Source: Collinsella sp. TM10-22 (lineage in GTDB: Bacteria; Actinomycetota; Coriobacteriia; Coriobacteriales; Coriobacteriaceae). From it: 64,000 nucleotides of DNA. The translations under genes were made by a program, and so were the position numbers. Under the pieces are notes generated by a model. That model ran no database searches. It was not told the DNA's origin and worked only from the letters and a program-made list of their open reading frames with translations. Positions 25,349 to 33,792 of this stretch are shown here, in pieces. The first letter of the stretch is position 1, and each line of letters starts with the position of its first letter. Location of the stretch: the NCBI RefSeq assembly GCF_003466125.1, contig NZ_QSOC01000001.1, forward strand, positions 235,632 to 299,631. The letters run 5' to 3'.

Positions 25349-25534
25349 ATGCCTTGGAACTACGTTCAAGTTGATGACGGTGCTGATTGTGCTGGCCAGG
25401 AAGATCCTTCAGTTGCGCACGAGACAGATTCCGCTTCGGCTATTTCACTTGACGGCATTATGTCAATCGACCATGCAGTTGAGGCAACCAAAGCGTCCAT
25501 GCCCAACGCGCTCAGTCTTTTGGAAAACTCATGA
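25349..25534 (+). CDS. Putative antitoxin of the Fic/Doc pair
   Basis: 61 residues starting MPWNYVQVDDG, with AAAGGAGG 5-6 nt before the ATG at 25349. The C-terminal helix ends ALSLLENS. Its stop overlaps the Fic start by 4 bp (ATGA), as expected of an antitoxin. Its first 11 residues match eight of the eleven in the neighbour at 24699, so the two antitoxins share an origin while their toxins differ. A longer in-frame start exists but lacks a Shine-Dalgarno. Confidence 0.65.
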   Translation: MPWNYVQVDDGADCAGQEDPSVAHETDSASAISLDGIMSIDHAVEATKASMPNALSLLENS

Positions 25535-26046
25535 TTGCCGATGTCGACGGGCGGGCGATTCCTGTTGCGCCGCTTGTGCTCGATGATGCCGGATCGCTCG
25601 AAGCCATGGCCGGCGCCGTCATGCGCCTTCACAGTAAGCTGCTAACAATCGGACGCTGCTATAAAACCGATGCCGCGGGCGACAGGGCTACGCTCGAGCT
25701 CGGACGCATCGAGTCCGTGCTTGCGGGCGCGTTCTGCACGATATTCGGCCAATCGCCAGCCGATCGTTTCACGGACATCTTTGACCAGGTTGCCTACGTG
25801 GCCGAGCACATGGTCAAGGACCACATCTTCGAGGACGGCAACAAACGAACCAGCCTTGTCTTTGCGTTGTCCGTCCTAAGGTTCGCCGGCACTCCGGTCG
25901 TGCTGTCCGACAGCCCGGAACCCAAAGACAACCAGTACTACGCCTGGATCCAGGACCTCGTTGCTAGACGCCGCACGCTCGACGATCTAGCCAACGAGCT
26001 GAGGTGCCATTGCATCGTGATCTCCGACGATGCTTCGCACGTATAG
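25531..26046 (+). CDS. Fic/Doc family toxin
   Basis: 171 residues, all helical. The active motif HIFEDGNKRTS near residues 98-108 matches the Doc form H-x-F-x-D-x-N-K-R. Doc enzymes phosphorylate EF-Tu, whereas classical Fic enzymes with HPFxxGNGR AMPylate targets; the NKR ending favours Doc-like activity. The catalytic His is present, so the enzyme may be active. It overlaps its putative antitoxin by 4 bp. The C-terminus ends with a short beta-like stretch (LRCHCIVISDD). Confidence 0.8.
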   Translation: MIADVDGRAIPVAPLVLDDAGSLEAMAGAVMRLHSKLLTIGRCYKTDAAGDRATLELGRIESVLAGAFCTIFGQSPADRFTDIFDQVAYVAEHMVKDHIFEDGNKRTSLVFALSVLRFAGTPVVLSDSPEPKDNQYYAWIQDLVARRRTLDDLANELRCHCIVISDDASHV

Positions 26047-26091
26047 AATCAAAGCATCCACACGCCTGTCATTATCTTGATTGGAAGCCAC

Positions 26092-26880
26092 ATGGAGATC
26101 CCCAACACCCTGTGCAGCAATGTATACGACTTTGCGTTTTGCCCCGAGCCCTGTTACGAGCGCTTGGCCGACCTCGCCGATCCCGAGGACTGGGGTCCCT
26201 GCAACCGCATTCTCAAGAACTACCTGTCGTTTTCGTTTAGCCGCGCGGTATTTTTGACCGAGCGCGACGTGGACCAGACCGCGCCGTCCAACCTGCCGCT
26301 GGTGTTCGACGACGACCGCTGCCTGTTTAACACCGGCCTGTACACACGCCGTTACGAGACCATCTACGGCTTGTTTGAGCCCAACACCAAGCCCGATGCG
26401 CGCCAGCGCTGGTTTTTGAAGGGCTTCTTTAAGGAGAGCGACCCCATGCTGGTCTCGTTTGAGTACCTGCCATGCCGCGTGCGTTTTGCCGAGGACCCCT
26501 CCGAGCTGGTCTTTGACTACCGCCTGCCCATCCGCTCCAACATCGACCACATTCTGGGCGACGAGGAGAACCTCACGCGCATTCCCGCCAGCCTGATGGG
26601 GGAGGGCAACTCGCTGCTGCTGCGTCGCGCCTTTGAGGGCACCGTCGTCGAGGCCGCCCGCCGCGCCGCCGCCAACTACACGCTCGCGGTGCCGCAGTTC
26701 TACGGCGGCCGAATTCAGCTGCTTCTACCGCTGTGCCTAACTGGCGACAAGCCCGAGCTGGCGCTGACCATCCAACGCGAGGACGGTTTCTACGCAGCGC
26801 GCACCTGCCTCACGCTCGACATGGCCTACAACAACGCACGACTTATCTGCCGCCCAGAGACCTCGTGGATCAAGCGATAA
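26092..26880 (+). CDS. DUF3825 domain protein
   Basis: 262 residues made up almost wholly of a DUF3825-type domain: ERLADLADPEDWG, LKNYLSFSFSRAVFL, FNTGLYTRRYE, a central RLPIRSNIDHILGDEEN, and the strongly conserved end region NYTLAVPQFYGGRIQLLLPL followed by DMAYNNARLICRPE. The function of DUF3825 is unknown; in other proteins it accompanies nucleic-acid or nucleotide-related domains. The ATG at 26092 is preferred to the TTG at 26077. It follows the Fic gene by 45 bp but is much more GC-rich and is probably a separate unit. Confidence 0.75.
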   Translation: MEIPNTLCSNVYDFAFCPEPCYERLADLADPEDWGPCNRILKNYLSFSFSRAVFLTERDVDQTAPSNLPLVFDDDRCLFNTGLYTRRYETIYGLFEPNTKPDARQRWFLKGFFKESDPMLVSFEYLPCRVRFAEDPSELVFDYRLPIRSNIDHILGDEENLTRIPASLMGEGNSLLLRRAFEGTVVEAARRAAANYTLAVPQFYGGRIQLLLPLCLTGDKPELALTIQREDGFYAARTCLTLDMAYNNARLICRPETSWIKR

Positions 26881-27019
26881 AGGGTGGTTTAGCTGGGGGG
26901 TTTGTCGGCTGCCCTGATTGCTGTGGCGCGGTTTGCGCCCGCGAATTTAAAATCGGAAGCAAAAAGTTCTTGGTAAACCACGCACGGCTATGTTAGTATC
27001 TCTTTTGCCGAAAGGCGAC

Positions 27020-27094
27020 GGGCGATTGGCTCAGGGGTAGAGCATATCCTTCACACGGATGGGGTCACAAGTTCGAATCTTGTATCGCCCACCA
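27020..27094 (+). tRNA. tRNA-Val (anticodon CAC)
   Basis: Acceptor GGGCGAT with ATCGCCC, D arm GCTC/GAGC, anticodon loop TTCACAC (anticodon CAC, reads GTG), T arm ACAAG-TTCGAAT-CTTGT, and encoded CCA at 27092-27094. A promoter TTGGTA, 18 bp, TAGTAT (26970-26999) lies just upstream. No second copy of its 3' end was noticed in the window, so I see no attachment site. Confidence 0.95.
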
Positions 27095-27104
27095 TCTAAA
27101 GTAC

Positions 27105-27141
27105 AGGTCAGAGGTGTTAAGCCTCTGGCCTTTTTCTTTTT
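27105..27141 (+). terminator. Terminator after tRNA-Val
   Basis: AGGTCAGAGG pairs with CCTCTGGCCT around TGTTAAG, followed by a long T-rich run. Confidence 0.85.
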
Positions 27142-27472
27142 GACACCAAGGGTGATTCCAAAACGAATCGTAGTCGTATAAGGCGTCATTTTTTTCGCAC
27201 CCTTTTTGCTGACGCCATTGCATGTTTTGTATAAAACGCATGCGTATTTTCATTGAATTCCCCATGTGATCCGCGCGCAAATGTGGAGACAGGGACCACA
27301 TGCCCAAAGCTCCTTCCAGCGGTTTTCTATCACACGACGGTTTTTCGGCGGAACTCGGCATGCTTTTGTCAGCATTTGGTTTGCTTCCCGTACTTACCCG
27401 CATGATGCCCCGGTAGATAATCGGCCATGCCCGCAATCCGCACGGCCTACGGTCGAAACCAGGGGAGGCCAC
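27142..27472. other. Leader region before the nuclease-like gene
   Basis: No gene is supported. The segment contains short AT-rich patches and the palindrome CGCATGCG near 27238-27245, but no promoter I would call with confidence. Confidence 0.35.
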
Positions 27473-28630
27473 ATGGACGAAATCGTCTGCGCAAACACCG
27501 CATTCCGCTACTGGCGCTGCCCACCGCAGGTGCATGACCTCTACCCGCGCCTACCCAGCTCCGATGACGGCTGGCGGGCCCTATCCCAAGCCCCTTTCGT
27601 AACCGATGTCCTCAAGACCCCGATTATCGCCGTTGCTTCGCCAGGTTGTTGTAATCACCACTCAGGATTGCGCTCCACTATTCGCTGGGAAGGGGCTTCG
27701 GATACCGGCACAACAACCGACACTCATTTAGGCTTTAGCGTCACCAATCCGCTTAACACGTTATTTACTATGACACGATTTGTGTCCCAAATAGATCTCG
27801 TACTGGCTATGTACGAACTTTGCGGCTGGTTTTCTGTTTTCGAGCCGACCCCCGCTGTCGAAATGCAGTTGAAAATCGCGTTAAAGGAGAATCGCAATTC
27901 CAGCACGCAGGATTTGTTCGAACTTGGAGAGGGCGAAGACGAGGTTCCTTGGAAACGAGTTTATGCCCGCGCAACCGTTAAGGACCCAGATAATGATAGC
28001 CAAACGAGCAAGCGTGAAGATGGAAGAGAGGTTACGAAACTCAAAGGTACTTCTCTCTGGATGAGAAAGCCGCTCATCGAACTGAGCGACCTGCATCGTT
28101 TCGCCGACAAGGTCAAAAGTCAAATGTGGGGAAAGCAGTTTTATGATGCCGCTCAACAGGTTATCGGCATTGCTGCATCACCACTCGAGGTCGCGGGGAT
28201 CCTGCTTCTAAGCCGTTCTCGACGTCTAGGTGGTTCAGGATTCAGATACGTGTACCTCAACGATTTAACCCCTCTATCCGTGGCAGCCCAAAGCATTGCA
28301 GGTCAAAAGGTCTGCTACGGCGATATCGTGATCGTAAATCCGATTCTTATGAAAGGGGCAATTATCGAAATCCAAGGTGAAGTCATTCATGGCTCAGGTG
28401 CAATACTTGACCACGATGCGGAACGCATGACTGCGTTGCAGAGCATGGGATTCGATGTATTCCTGGTGACTCACGATATGCTCAACGATTCAAAGCAGCT
28501 AGACACCATCGTCAGAAGTGTCTGCGACCGTTTAGGGATTCGCTATAAAGCCAAAACTGAGGCAATGAAGTGCGCCGAGACGAGACTGCGAGCAAATGTT
28601 TTGTGCAACTGGTTGGAAATCGGAAATTAG
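27473..28630 (+). CDS. Unknown protein with a Vsr/DUF559-like endonuclease-fold C-terminus
   Basis: 385 residues. The N-terminal 270 residues are unassigned, with a charged middle (TSKREDGREVTKLKG). The C-terminal part reads GAIIEIQGEVIHGSGA, then DHDAERMTALQSMGFDVFLVT: an acidic-x-Gln-Gly strand, a His, an Asp-x-x-Arg helix and a final strand, which is the layout of Vsr/DUF559-type PD-(D/E)xK nucleases. The ATG at 27473 has AGGGGAGG 5 nt upstream. It lies between tRNA-Val and tRNA-Ala without close partners. A defence or stress role is possible but unproved; a non-catalytic relative is also possible. Confidence 0.55.
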   Translation: MDEIVCANTAFRYWRCPPQVHDLYPRLPSSDDGWRALSQAPFVTDVLKTPIIAVASPGCCNHHSGLRSTIRWEGASDTGTTTDTHLGFSVTNPLNTLFTMTRFVSQIDLVLAMYELCGWFSVFEPTPAVEMQLKIALKENRNSSTQDLFELGEGEDEVPWKRVYARATVKDPDNDSQTSKREDGREVTKLKGTSLWMRKPLIELSDLHRFADKVKSQMWGKQFYDAAQQVIGIAASPLEVAGILLLSRSRRLGGSGFRYVYLNDLTPLSVAAQSIAGQKVCYGDIVIVNPILMKGAIIEIQGEVIHGSGAILDHDAERMTALQSMGFDVFLVTHDMLNDSKQLDTIVRSVCDRLGIRYKAKTEAMKCAETRLRANVLCNWLEIGN

Positions 28631-28682
28631 CCGGCGACAAGGCGCTAGAACTACCTAGTTTGCCTGTTAGTGAATTAATGTC

Positions 28683-28844
28683 ATTTCAAAACTATGCCGG
28701 ATTACGGGGCTGGACCCGGGCCGGCCGTCCATGCCCTGCATTTCACGGAATGCGCAGGTCGTCTACCTGCGGTTTTGATTTTACCGATTGCGGCATGCCC
28801 GGGGGTTCCCGGCCTGGCCCCGTAAACCGGCATGGTTTTGAAAT
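28683..28844. repeat. 162-bp imperfect palindrome (MITE-like)
   Basis: The outer arms 28683-28710 and 28817-28844 are 28-nt inverted repeats with 2 mismatches. Inner symmetric pairs include CATGCC (28730-28735) with GGCATG (28792-28797), and a central 7-bp hairpin CGCAGGT/ACCTGCG at 28753-28771. Almost the whole element can fold on itself. It lies between the nuclease-like gene and tRNA-Ala copy 2. Confidence 0.7.
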
Positions 28845-28956
28845 CGCCGGGTCGGCGGGAGCGCGATTGGCCCCGGTAATGGGCCTGGCGCCGGCAAGAC
28901 GGCCGTTGGGCGGATGGCGGCACGCGCCGCGACTGAGAAATTTTCCAAAATTGCCC

Positions 28957-28985
28957 TTGCATCGGCGGGGGAGTTCCCGTATAGT
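28957..28985 (+). promoter_or_regulatory. Promoter of the second tRNA-Ala gene
   Basis: TTGCAT (28957-28962), 17-bp spacer, TATAGT (28980-28985), the same arrangement as at 3264-3292. Confidence 0.75.
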
Positions 28986-28997
28986 ACTTCTTCGCAC

Positions 28998-29070
28998 GGG
29001 GGCGTAGCTCAGCTGGGAGAGCGCTTGACTGGCAGTCAAGAGGTCAGGGGTTCGATCCCCCTCGTCTCCA
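28998..29070 (+). tRNA. tRNA-Ala (anticodon GGC), copy 2
   Basis: Base-for-base identical to the tRNA at 3306 through the discriminator A. Here the following triplet is CCC rather than CCA, so the CCA end must be added by nucleotidyltransferase. Exact identity with copy 1 covers 78 bp (28995-29072 versus 3303-3380). Confidence 0.97.
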
Positions 29071-29085
29071 CCCGAGCATTGAATG

Positions 29086-29114
29086 AGGCTCCAACGCAAG
29101 TTGGGGCCTTTTTT
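29086..29114 (+). terminator. Terminator after tRNA-Ala copy 2
   Basis: AGGCTCCAAC and GTTGGGGCCT form a stem around GCAA, followed by T6. Confidence 0.85.
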
Positions 29115-29145
29115 CATATAGGCACACAAGGTCAAAGGCGGCACC

Positions 29146-31179
29146 ATGATCCTCCTGGTCGACAAGATCGAAAAAAGCTTCGGCGCGCGCGTCCTCTTTA
29201 GCGGCGCGTCCTTCCAGATCAACCCCGGCGAGCGCTTCGCGCTCGTGGGCCCCAACGGCGCCGGCAAAACCACCATGCTCAAGATCATCATGGGCATCGA
29301 CAGCCCCGACGCCGGCCAGGTCCAGTACGCCAAGGACTGCCAGGTGGGCTACCTCGAGCAGGAAACCAACCTGGAGCAAAAGGACACCACCATCCTTGCC
29401 GAGGTCATGGCCGCCGCCAAGGAAATCCGCCGCATGGGCGAGCGCGCCAACGAGCTGCAGGCCCAGATCGCCGAGCTCTCCGAGCAGGGCAAGGACGTCG
29501 ACGCGCTCCTTAACGAGTACGGTCAAGTCCAGGACCGCTTTGAGCACCTGGGCGGCTACGAGCTCGAGAGCAACGCCCGTAAGATCCTGTCCGGCCTGGG
29601 CTTTAAGGTCACCGACTTTGAGCGCCCGTGCTCTGAGTTCTCGGGCGGCTGGCAGATGCGCATTGCGCTTGCCAAGCTCTTCCTGCGCCACCCCGACCTG
29701 CTGCTTCTGGACGAGCCCACCAACCACTTGGACCTCGAAAGCGTCCAGTGGCTGCGCGGCTTTATCGCCAACTACGACGGCGCCGTCCTCATCGTCAGCC
29801 ACGATCGCGCCTTCATGGACGCCTGCGTCGACCACGTCGCCGCTCTCGAAAACCGTCGCGTGACCACCTACACCGGCAACTACAGCAGCTACCTCAAGCA
29901 GCGCGAGGACAACCTGGAGCAGATGCGCGCCAAGCGCGCCGCCCAGGAGCGCGACATCGCCCACATGCAGGTCTTCGTCGACAAGTTCCGCTACAAGCCC
30001 ACCAAGGCAGCCCAGGCTCAGGAGCGCATCCGAAAGATCGAGCAGATCAAAAAGGAGCTCGTCATCCTGCCCGAGGGCCACAAGCACATCGACTTTAAGT
30101 TCCCCGATCCGCCGCGCTCCGGCGACATGGTCGTGGGCCTGGAGGGCGTCTCCAAGTCCTACGGCAAAAAGCACATCTACAGCGACATCGACCTCAAGCT
30201 CTACCGCGGCGAGCATGTGGCGCTCGTCGGCCCCAACGGCGCCGGCAAGTCTACCCTCATGAAGATCCTCGCCGGTCTGGAGCCGCCAACTACCGGCACG
30301 CGTGATCTGGGCACCAACGTGGGCGTGGCCTACTACGCCCAGCACGCACTCGAGGGCATGACCGAGTCCAATACCGTCCTGCAAGAGATCGACACCGTCA
30401 CGCCCAAATGGACCGTGCCGCAGCAGCGCAGCCTGCTGGGCGCCTTCCTGTTTAGCGACAACGATTCCATCGAGAAGCAGGTCCGCGTCCTCTCCGGCGG
30501 CGAAAAGGCGCGTCTGGCACTGGCCAAGATGCTTGTGGCCCCCGAGGCACTTCTGTGCCTGGACGAGCCCACCAACCACCTGGACATCGACTCGGTGGAC
30601 ATGCTCGAGAACGCCCTGCAGAACTTCCCCGGCACCATCGTGCTGATCAGCCACGACGAGCACCTGGTACGCGCTGTGGCCAACCGCATCATTGACATCC
30701 GCGATGGCAAGGTCACGGTCTACGACGGCGACTACGACTACTACCTCTACAAGCGCGAGGACCTCGCGGCCCGCGCCGCCGCCGAGGCGGCAGGGGAGGG
30801 TGCATCGGCCGCGACCAAGTCCGCTAAGGTCACCGCGGCCCAGCCCGACGCCCCCGCCACCGCTTCCAAGCCTGCCGAAGGCAAAAAGACCAAGGAGCAA
30901 AAGCGCGCCGAGGCCCAGGCCCGCGCTGCGCTCAACAAAAAGCTCAAGGGCGTGCGCAACCAGCTCAAGAAGATCGAGGCGGAGCTCGACAAAAAGCGCG
31001 CCCGCTATGACGAGCTTATGGAATTGATGGCAAGCGAAGAGCTTTATGCCGATCAGGTCAAGTTCAATGCCGCGCTGGGAGAATATAACGGCCTTAAGCA
31101 AGAGCTACCCAAGCTGGAGGACGAATGGCTGGAACTTTCCACCCAGATCGAAGAGGAGACCGCGCGTGAACTCTCGTAA
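29146..31179 (+). CDS. ABC-F family ATPase (YdiF/YheS-like)
   Basis: 677 residues with two ABC domains in one chain and no membrane spans: ABC-F proteins act on the ribosome or in translation-related stress rather than in transport. Walker A motifs are GPNGAGKTT (about residue 35) and GPNGAGKST (about 362). Signatures are [13 protein letters not shown] and [13 protein letters not shown], each followed by [10 protein letters not shown] long linker with coiled-coil character ([19 protein letters not shown]) joins them. After an Ala/Lys-rich segment, the C-terminus ends in a coiled coil ([19 protein letters not shown]). AAAGGCGG precedes the ATG. A resistance-type role cannot be excluded. Confidence 0.92.
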   Translation: MILLVDKIEKSFGARVLFSGASFQINPGERFALVGPNGAGKTTMLKIIMGIDSPDAGQVQYAKDCQVGYLEQETNLEQKDTTILAEVMAAAKEIRRMGERANELQAQIAELSEQGKDVDALLNEYGQVQDRFEHLGGYELESNARKILSGLGFKVTDFERPCSEFSGGWQMRIALAKLFLRHPDLLLLDEPTNHLDLESVQWLRGFIANYDGAVLIVSHDRAFMDACVDHVAALENRRVTTYTGNYSSYLKQREDNLEQMRAKRAAQERDIAHMQVFVDKFRYKPTKAAQAQERIRKIEQIKKELVILPEGHKHIDFKFPDPPRSGDMVVGLEGVSKSYGKKHIYSDIDLKLYRGEHVALVGPNGAGKSTLMKILAGLEPPTTGTRDLGTNVGVAYYAQHALEGMTESNTVLQEIDTVTPKWTVPQQRSLLGAFLFSDNDSIEKQVRVLSGGEKARLALAKMLVAPEALLCLDEPTNHLDIDSVDMLENALQNFPGTIVLISHDEHLVRAVANRIIDIRDGKVTVYDGDYDYYLYKREDLAARAAAEAAGEGASAATKSAKVTAAQPDAPATASKPAEGKKTKEQKRAEAQARAALNKKLKGVRNQLKKIEAELDKKRARYDELMELMASEELYADQVKFNAALGEYNGLKQELPKLEDEWLELSTQIEEETARELS

Positions 31180-31462
31180 GGCCGCTGCCGTGGCGATGAG
31201 CATCATCGCCATCGCCTGTCGCATCTGCGGCATCTTCATGAGCGCGATGACCGTGCTGCTGTGCTTTAGCGGCCTCACCGCCAAGCTGCAGATCGTTGGC
31301 TTTGTCGTTGAGCTTTCGCGCGCGCTGCCAAGCGCCATCGCCGGCTACGGCGTCATTACCTCGCCCTTTGGCGGCGTGTTCCGCCTGGATTACGCCATCG
31401 TGGCCGTCATCCTGTTTGTGGCCGACTACCTGCTCACGCGCGCCTCGCGCCGCGTCCGCTAG
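31166..31462 (+). CDS. Small membrane protein of unknown function
   Basis: 98 residues with three hydrophobic segments (about 8-33, 40-58 and 74-91) and a basic C-terminus (RASRRVR). The GTG at 31166 has GAGGAG about 8 nt upstream and overlaps the ABC-F gene by 14 bp, so translation is coupled. It ends 9 bp before the M50 protease gene. No family is recognised. Confidence 0.7.
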   Translation: MNSRKAAAVAMSIIAIACRICGIFMSAMTVLLCFSGLTAKLQIVGFVVELSRALPSAIAGYGVITSPFGGVFRLDYAIVAVILFVADYLLTRASRRVR

Positions 31463-31471
31463 GGGAGCACC

Positions 31472-32155
31472 ATGTCCAGCAGCTACATCATGAACCTGCT
31501 CGCCAGCGCCGTCGCCGTCATCGTGGGTATCGTGATCCACGAGAGTGCGCACGCCGCCGCGGCCTGGGCGCTCGGCGACAAGACGGCCCGCTCCCGTGGC
31601 CGCGTCTCGCTCAACCCGCTCAACCACATCGACCCGTTTGGCACCATTCTCCTGCCGCTGCTTATGCTTGCCGCCGGCGGTCCTGTATTCGCCTTTGCCA
31701 AACCCGTGCCCGTCTACCTCAACAACCTCAAGCACCCCAAACGCGACGAGGTCCTGGTGAGTGCGGCCGGCCCCGCATCGAACATCGCCCTCGCGTGCCT
31801 TGCCGCGGTCCTCATGCACGCGGCATACGGCAACCTATACACCAGCATGTCCTTTGCCGTTGCATCACAGATCATGAACTTCGGCGCCACGTTTATCGTG
31901 GTCAACCTGTCACTCGCGTTCTTCAACCTCATCCCGATCCCGCCGCTCGACGGCTCGTCGATCATTGTGCCGTTCCTTAAAGGCAAGGCTCTTAACAACT
32001 ATTATCGTCTGCAGCAATACGCAATGCCCATCCTCATCCTAGTGCTGTACCTGCTGCCCATGTGGACCGGCATCGACGTGATCGGCCGCTATTTCGACGT
32101 TACCGTGTATCCGCTCGCTGAGCAGCTGCTCAACTTCGCAATCGCCGGCATCTAA
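31472..32155 (+). CDS. Site-2 protease family (M50) membrane metallopeptidase
   Basis: 227 residues. The zinc motif HESAH is at residues 23-27 in the first membrane segment, and the second conserved motif NLIPIPPLDG is near 152-161 and supplies the third ligand Asp. The family cleaves substrates within the membrane. This compact form without a PDZ domain resembles YwhC-like rhomboid-sized M50B proteins. Its position before scpA is common in Gram-positive genomes. The substrate is unknown. Confidence 0.9.
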   Translation: MSSSYIMNLLASAVAVIVGIVIHESAHAAAAWALGDKTARSRGRVSLNPLNHIDPFGTILLPLLMLAAGGPVFAFAKPVPVYLNNLKHPKRDEVLVSAAGPASNIALACLAAVLMHAAYGNLYTSMSFAVASQIMNFGATFIVVNLSLAFFNLIPIPPLDGSSIIVPFLKGKALNNYYRLQQYAMPILILVLYLLPMWTGIDVIGRYFDVTVYPLAEQLLNFAIAGI

Positions 32156-32239
32156 GGTAAACTTACAGGTCGACCGTGCATAACGGTCGTAACATGCACC
32201 CAAACCGCGCCGCGAAGGCGCCGTCAAAGGAGGTCGAAG

Positions 32240-33052
32240 ATGTCGTATCGCGTGTCGACGCAGGTCTACAGCGGACCGTTCGACCTGCTGCTGCAGCTGG
32301 TTACCCGCCAAAAAGTTGATATCGGCGCCATCTCGATCAGCGAGGTGGCCGAGCAATACCTTGCCGAGGCCGAGCGCATCGAGGCGCTGGACCTAGACGT
32401 GGCGAGCGACTTTTTGCTGGTCGCGGCAACCCTTTTGGACATCAAAGCAGCCTCGCTGGTGCCTCAGGAAACCCCGTGCAAAGCCGATGACGACGATGAC
32501 GAGCTCGACGAAGACCTCGAGGAGCTCAGCACGCTCGACGGCGACGCCCTTCGCGAGGTCCTGATCCAGCGCCTGATTGCCTACAAGCAGTTTAAGGGCG
32601 CGGCGGCGGCCCTCGGTGCCCGCATGCAGGCCGAAAGCCGCATGCACCCGCGTGTGGCCGGTCCCGACCCGGAGTTTTTGGGCCTCATGCCCGACTACCT
32701 GGCTGGCATCACCCTGCGCGGCCTGGCCGTCATCTGTGCCGACCTGGACGGCAAGCGCCAGACCTTCCTGCTGGAGGCCGAGCATGTGGCGCCGCATCGC
32801 GTGCCGCTCGACCTGACCGTGGCCTCTGTCGACCGCTTTACCATGGCGCACCAAACCTGCACCTTCCGCGAGCTACTGGACGGCGACGCCACCACAGAGC
32901 AGCTCGTTGTCACCTTCCTGGCCATGCTCGAGCTCGCCAAACGCGGCTCGCTTACGCTGAGTCAGGACGAAATCTTTGGGACCATCTGCATCAACCGAGT
33001 CGAGGGAGCCGAGGCATACGTGCCCGGCGAGGGCCCCGAGCTCACCGAATAG
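32240..33052 (+). CDS. scpA: Segregation and condensation protein A
   Basis: 270 residues. ScpA is the kleisin that bridges SMC heads in chromosome condensation. The N-terminal YSGPFDLLLQLVTRQKVDIGAIS and DFLLVAATLLDIKAASL are typical. An acidic linker (DDDDDELDEDLEEL) precedes the middle, and the C-terminal winged-helix part (TEQLVVTFLAMLELAKRGSL) binds SMC. AAAGGAGG lies 8 nt before the ATG. scpB follows 11 bp later. smc is not in the window. Confidence 0.95.
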   Translation: MSYRVSTQVYSGPFDLLLQLVTRQKVDIGAISISEVAEQYLAEAERIEALDLDVASDFLLVAATLLDIKAASLVPQETPCKADDDDDELDEDLEELSTLDGDALREVLIQRLIAYKQFKGAAAALGARMQAESRMHPRVAGPDPEFLGLMPDYLAGITLRGLAVICADLDGKRQTFLLEAEHVAPHRVPLDLTVASVDRFTMAHQTCTFRELLDGDATTEQLVVTFLAMLELAKRGSLTLSQDEIFGTICINRVEGAEAYVPGEGPELTE

Positions 33053-33063
33053 GAGCCGCAATC

Positions 33064-33792
33064 ATGTCAACCCTTTCCACGCTAGAGGCAAACAGCCTCA
33101 AAGGCGCCCTCGAGGCGCTGCTGCTGGTCTCGAGCGACCCCGTGAGCGCGCCCGCGCTGGCAGGCGCGCTGGATATCGCTCCCGGCGAATGCGTGTCGCT
33201 GTTGGCCGAGCTCAAGGTAGAGTATGAGGAGGCCAACCGCGGCTTTCAGCTGCGCGAGGTCGCCGGCGGTTGGCGCCTGTTTACGCACCCCGCCTACCAC
33301 GACGTAGTCGAGGCCTATGTGTTGAGCTGGGACACGCAAAAGCTGTCGCAAGCAGCGCTCGAAACCCTGGCCGTCATCGCCTACCACCAGCCCGTGACGC
33401 GCGAGGTGGTCAAAGGCATCCGCGGCGTCAATTCCGACGGCGTCATCGCGTCGCTCGTGGACAAGGGCCTGGTGCGCGAGCTCGGCCGCGATCCCCAGCG
33501 CGGTCAAGCCATTATCTACGGCACGACCAACGCCTTCTTGGAAAAGTTCGGTCTGCGCTCCACCCGCGACCTGCCCGACCTGGAGCAGTTTGCCCCCGAC
33601 GAACAGTCGCGTCAGTTTATCCGCGAGCGCCTGAGCGGCCGCAGTATTCAGTCCACGCTCGAAGAGCAGGCTGAGGACCTGGACGAAGAGCGCGAACTGC
33701 TCGATACCGATGTTGAAGATGTTGAGGCAGTCGAGGACTTGGAGACCCTGGTCGTCGACGAGACCTCGGAGGATTTGCATGACGAGGACTAA
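33064..33792 (+). CDS. scpB: Segregation and condensation protein B
   Basis: 242 residues. The ScpB dimer binds ScpA in the SMC condensin. Two winged-helix domains are visible (LKGALEALLLVSSDPVSAPAL; SQAALETLAVIAYHQPVTR, then VDKGLVRELG). The C-terminal tail is highly acidic (about residues 200-242). Its 3' end overlaps rluB by 14 bp, with the rluB Shine-Dalgarno GGAGG inside the scpB reading frame. Confidence 0.95.
   Translation: MSTLSTLEANSLKGALEALLLVSSDPVSAPALAGALDIAPGECVSLLAELKVEYEEANRGFQLREVAGGWRLFTHPAYHDVVEAYVLSWDTQKLSQAALETLAVIAYHQPVTREVVKGIRGVNSDGVIASLVDKGLVRELGRDPQRGQAIIYGTTNAFLEKFGLRSTRDLPDLEQFAPDEQSRQFIRERLSGRSIQSTLEEQAEDLDEERELLDTDVEDVEAVEDLETLVVDETSEDLHDED

Noticed and set aside
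27020..27094. tRNA-Val as an integration site
   Set aside because: No second copy of its 3' end and no integrase gene in the window.
29044..31101. 685-codon minus-strand open frame over the ABC-F gene and tRNA-Ala
   Set aside because: It runs through a tRNA and the antisense of two ABC domains; Leu/Val/Gly-rich without motifs.
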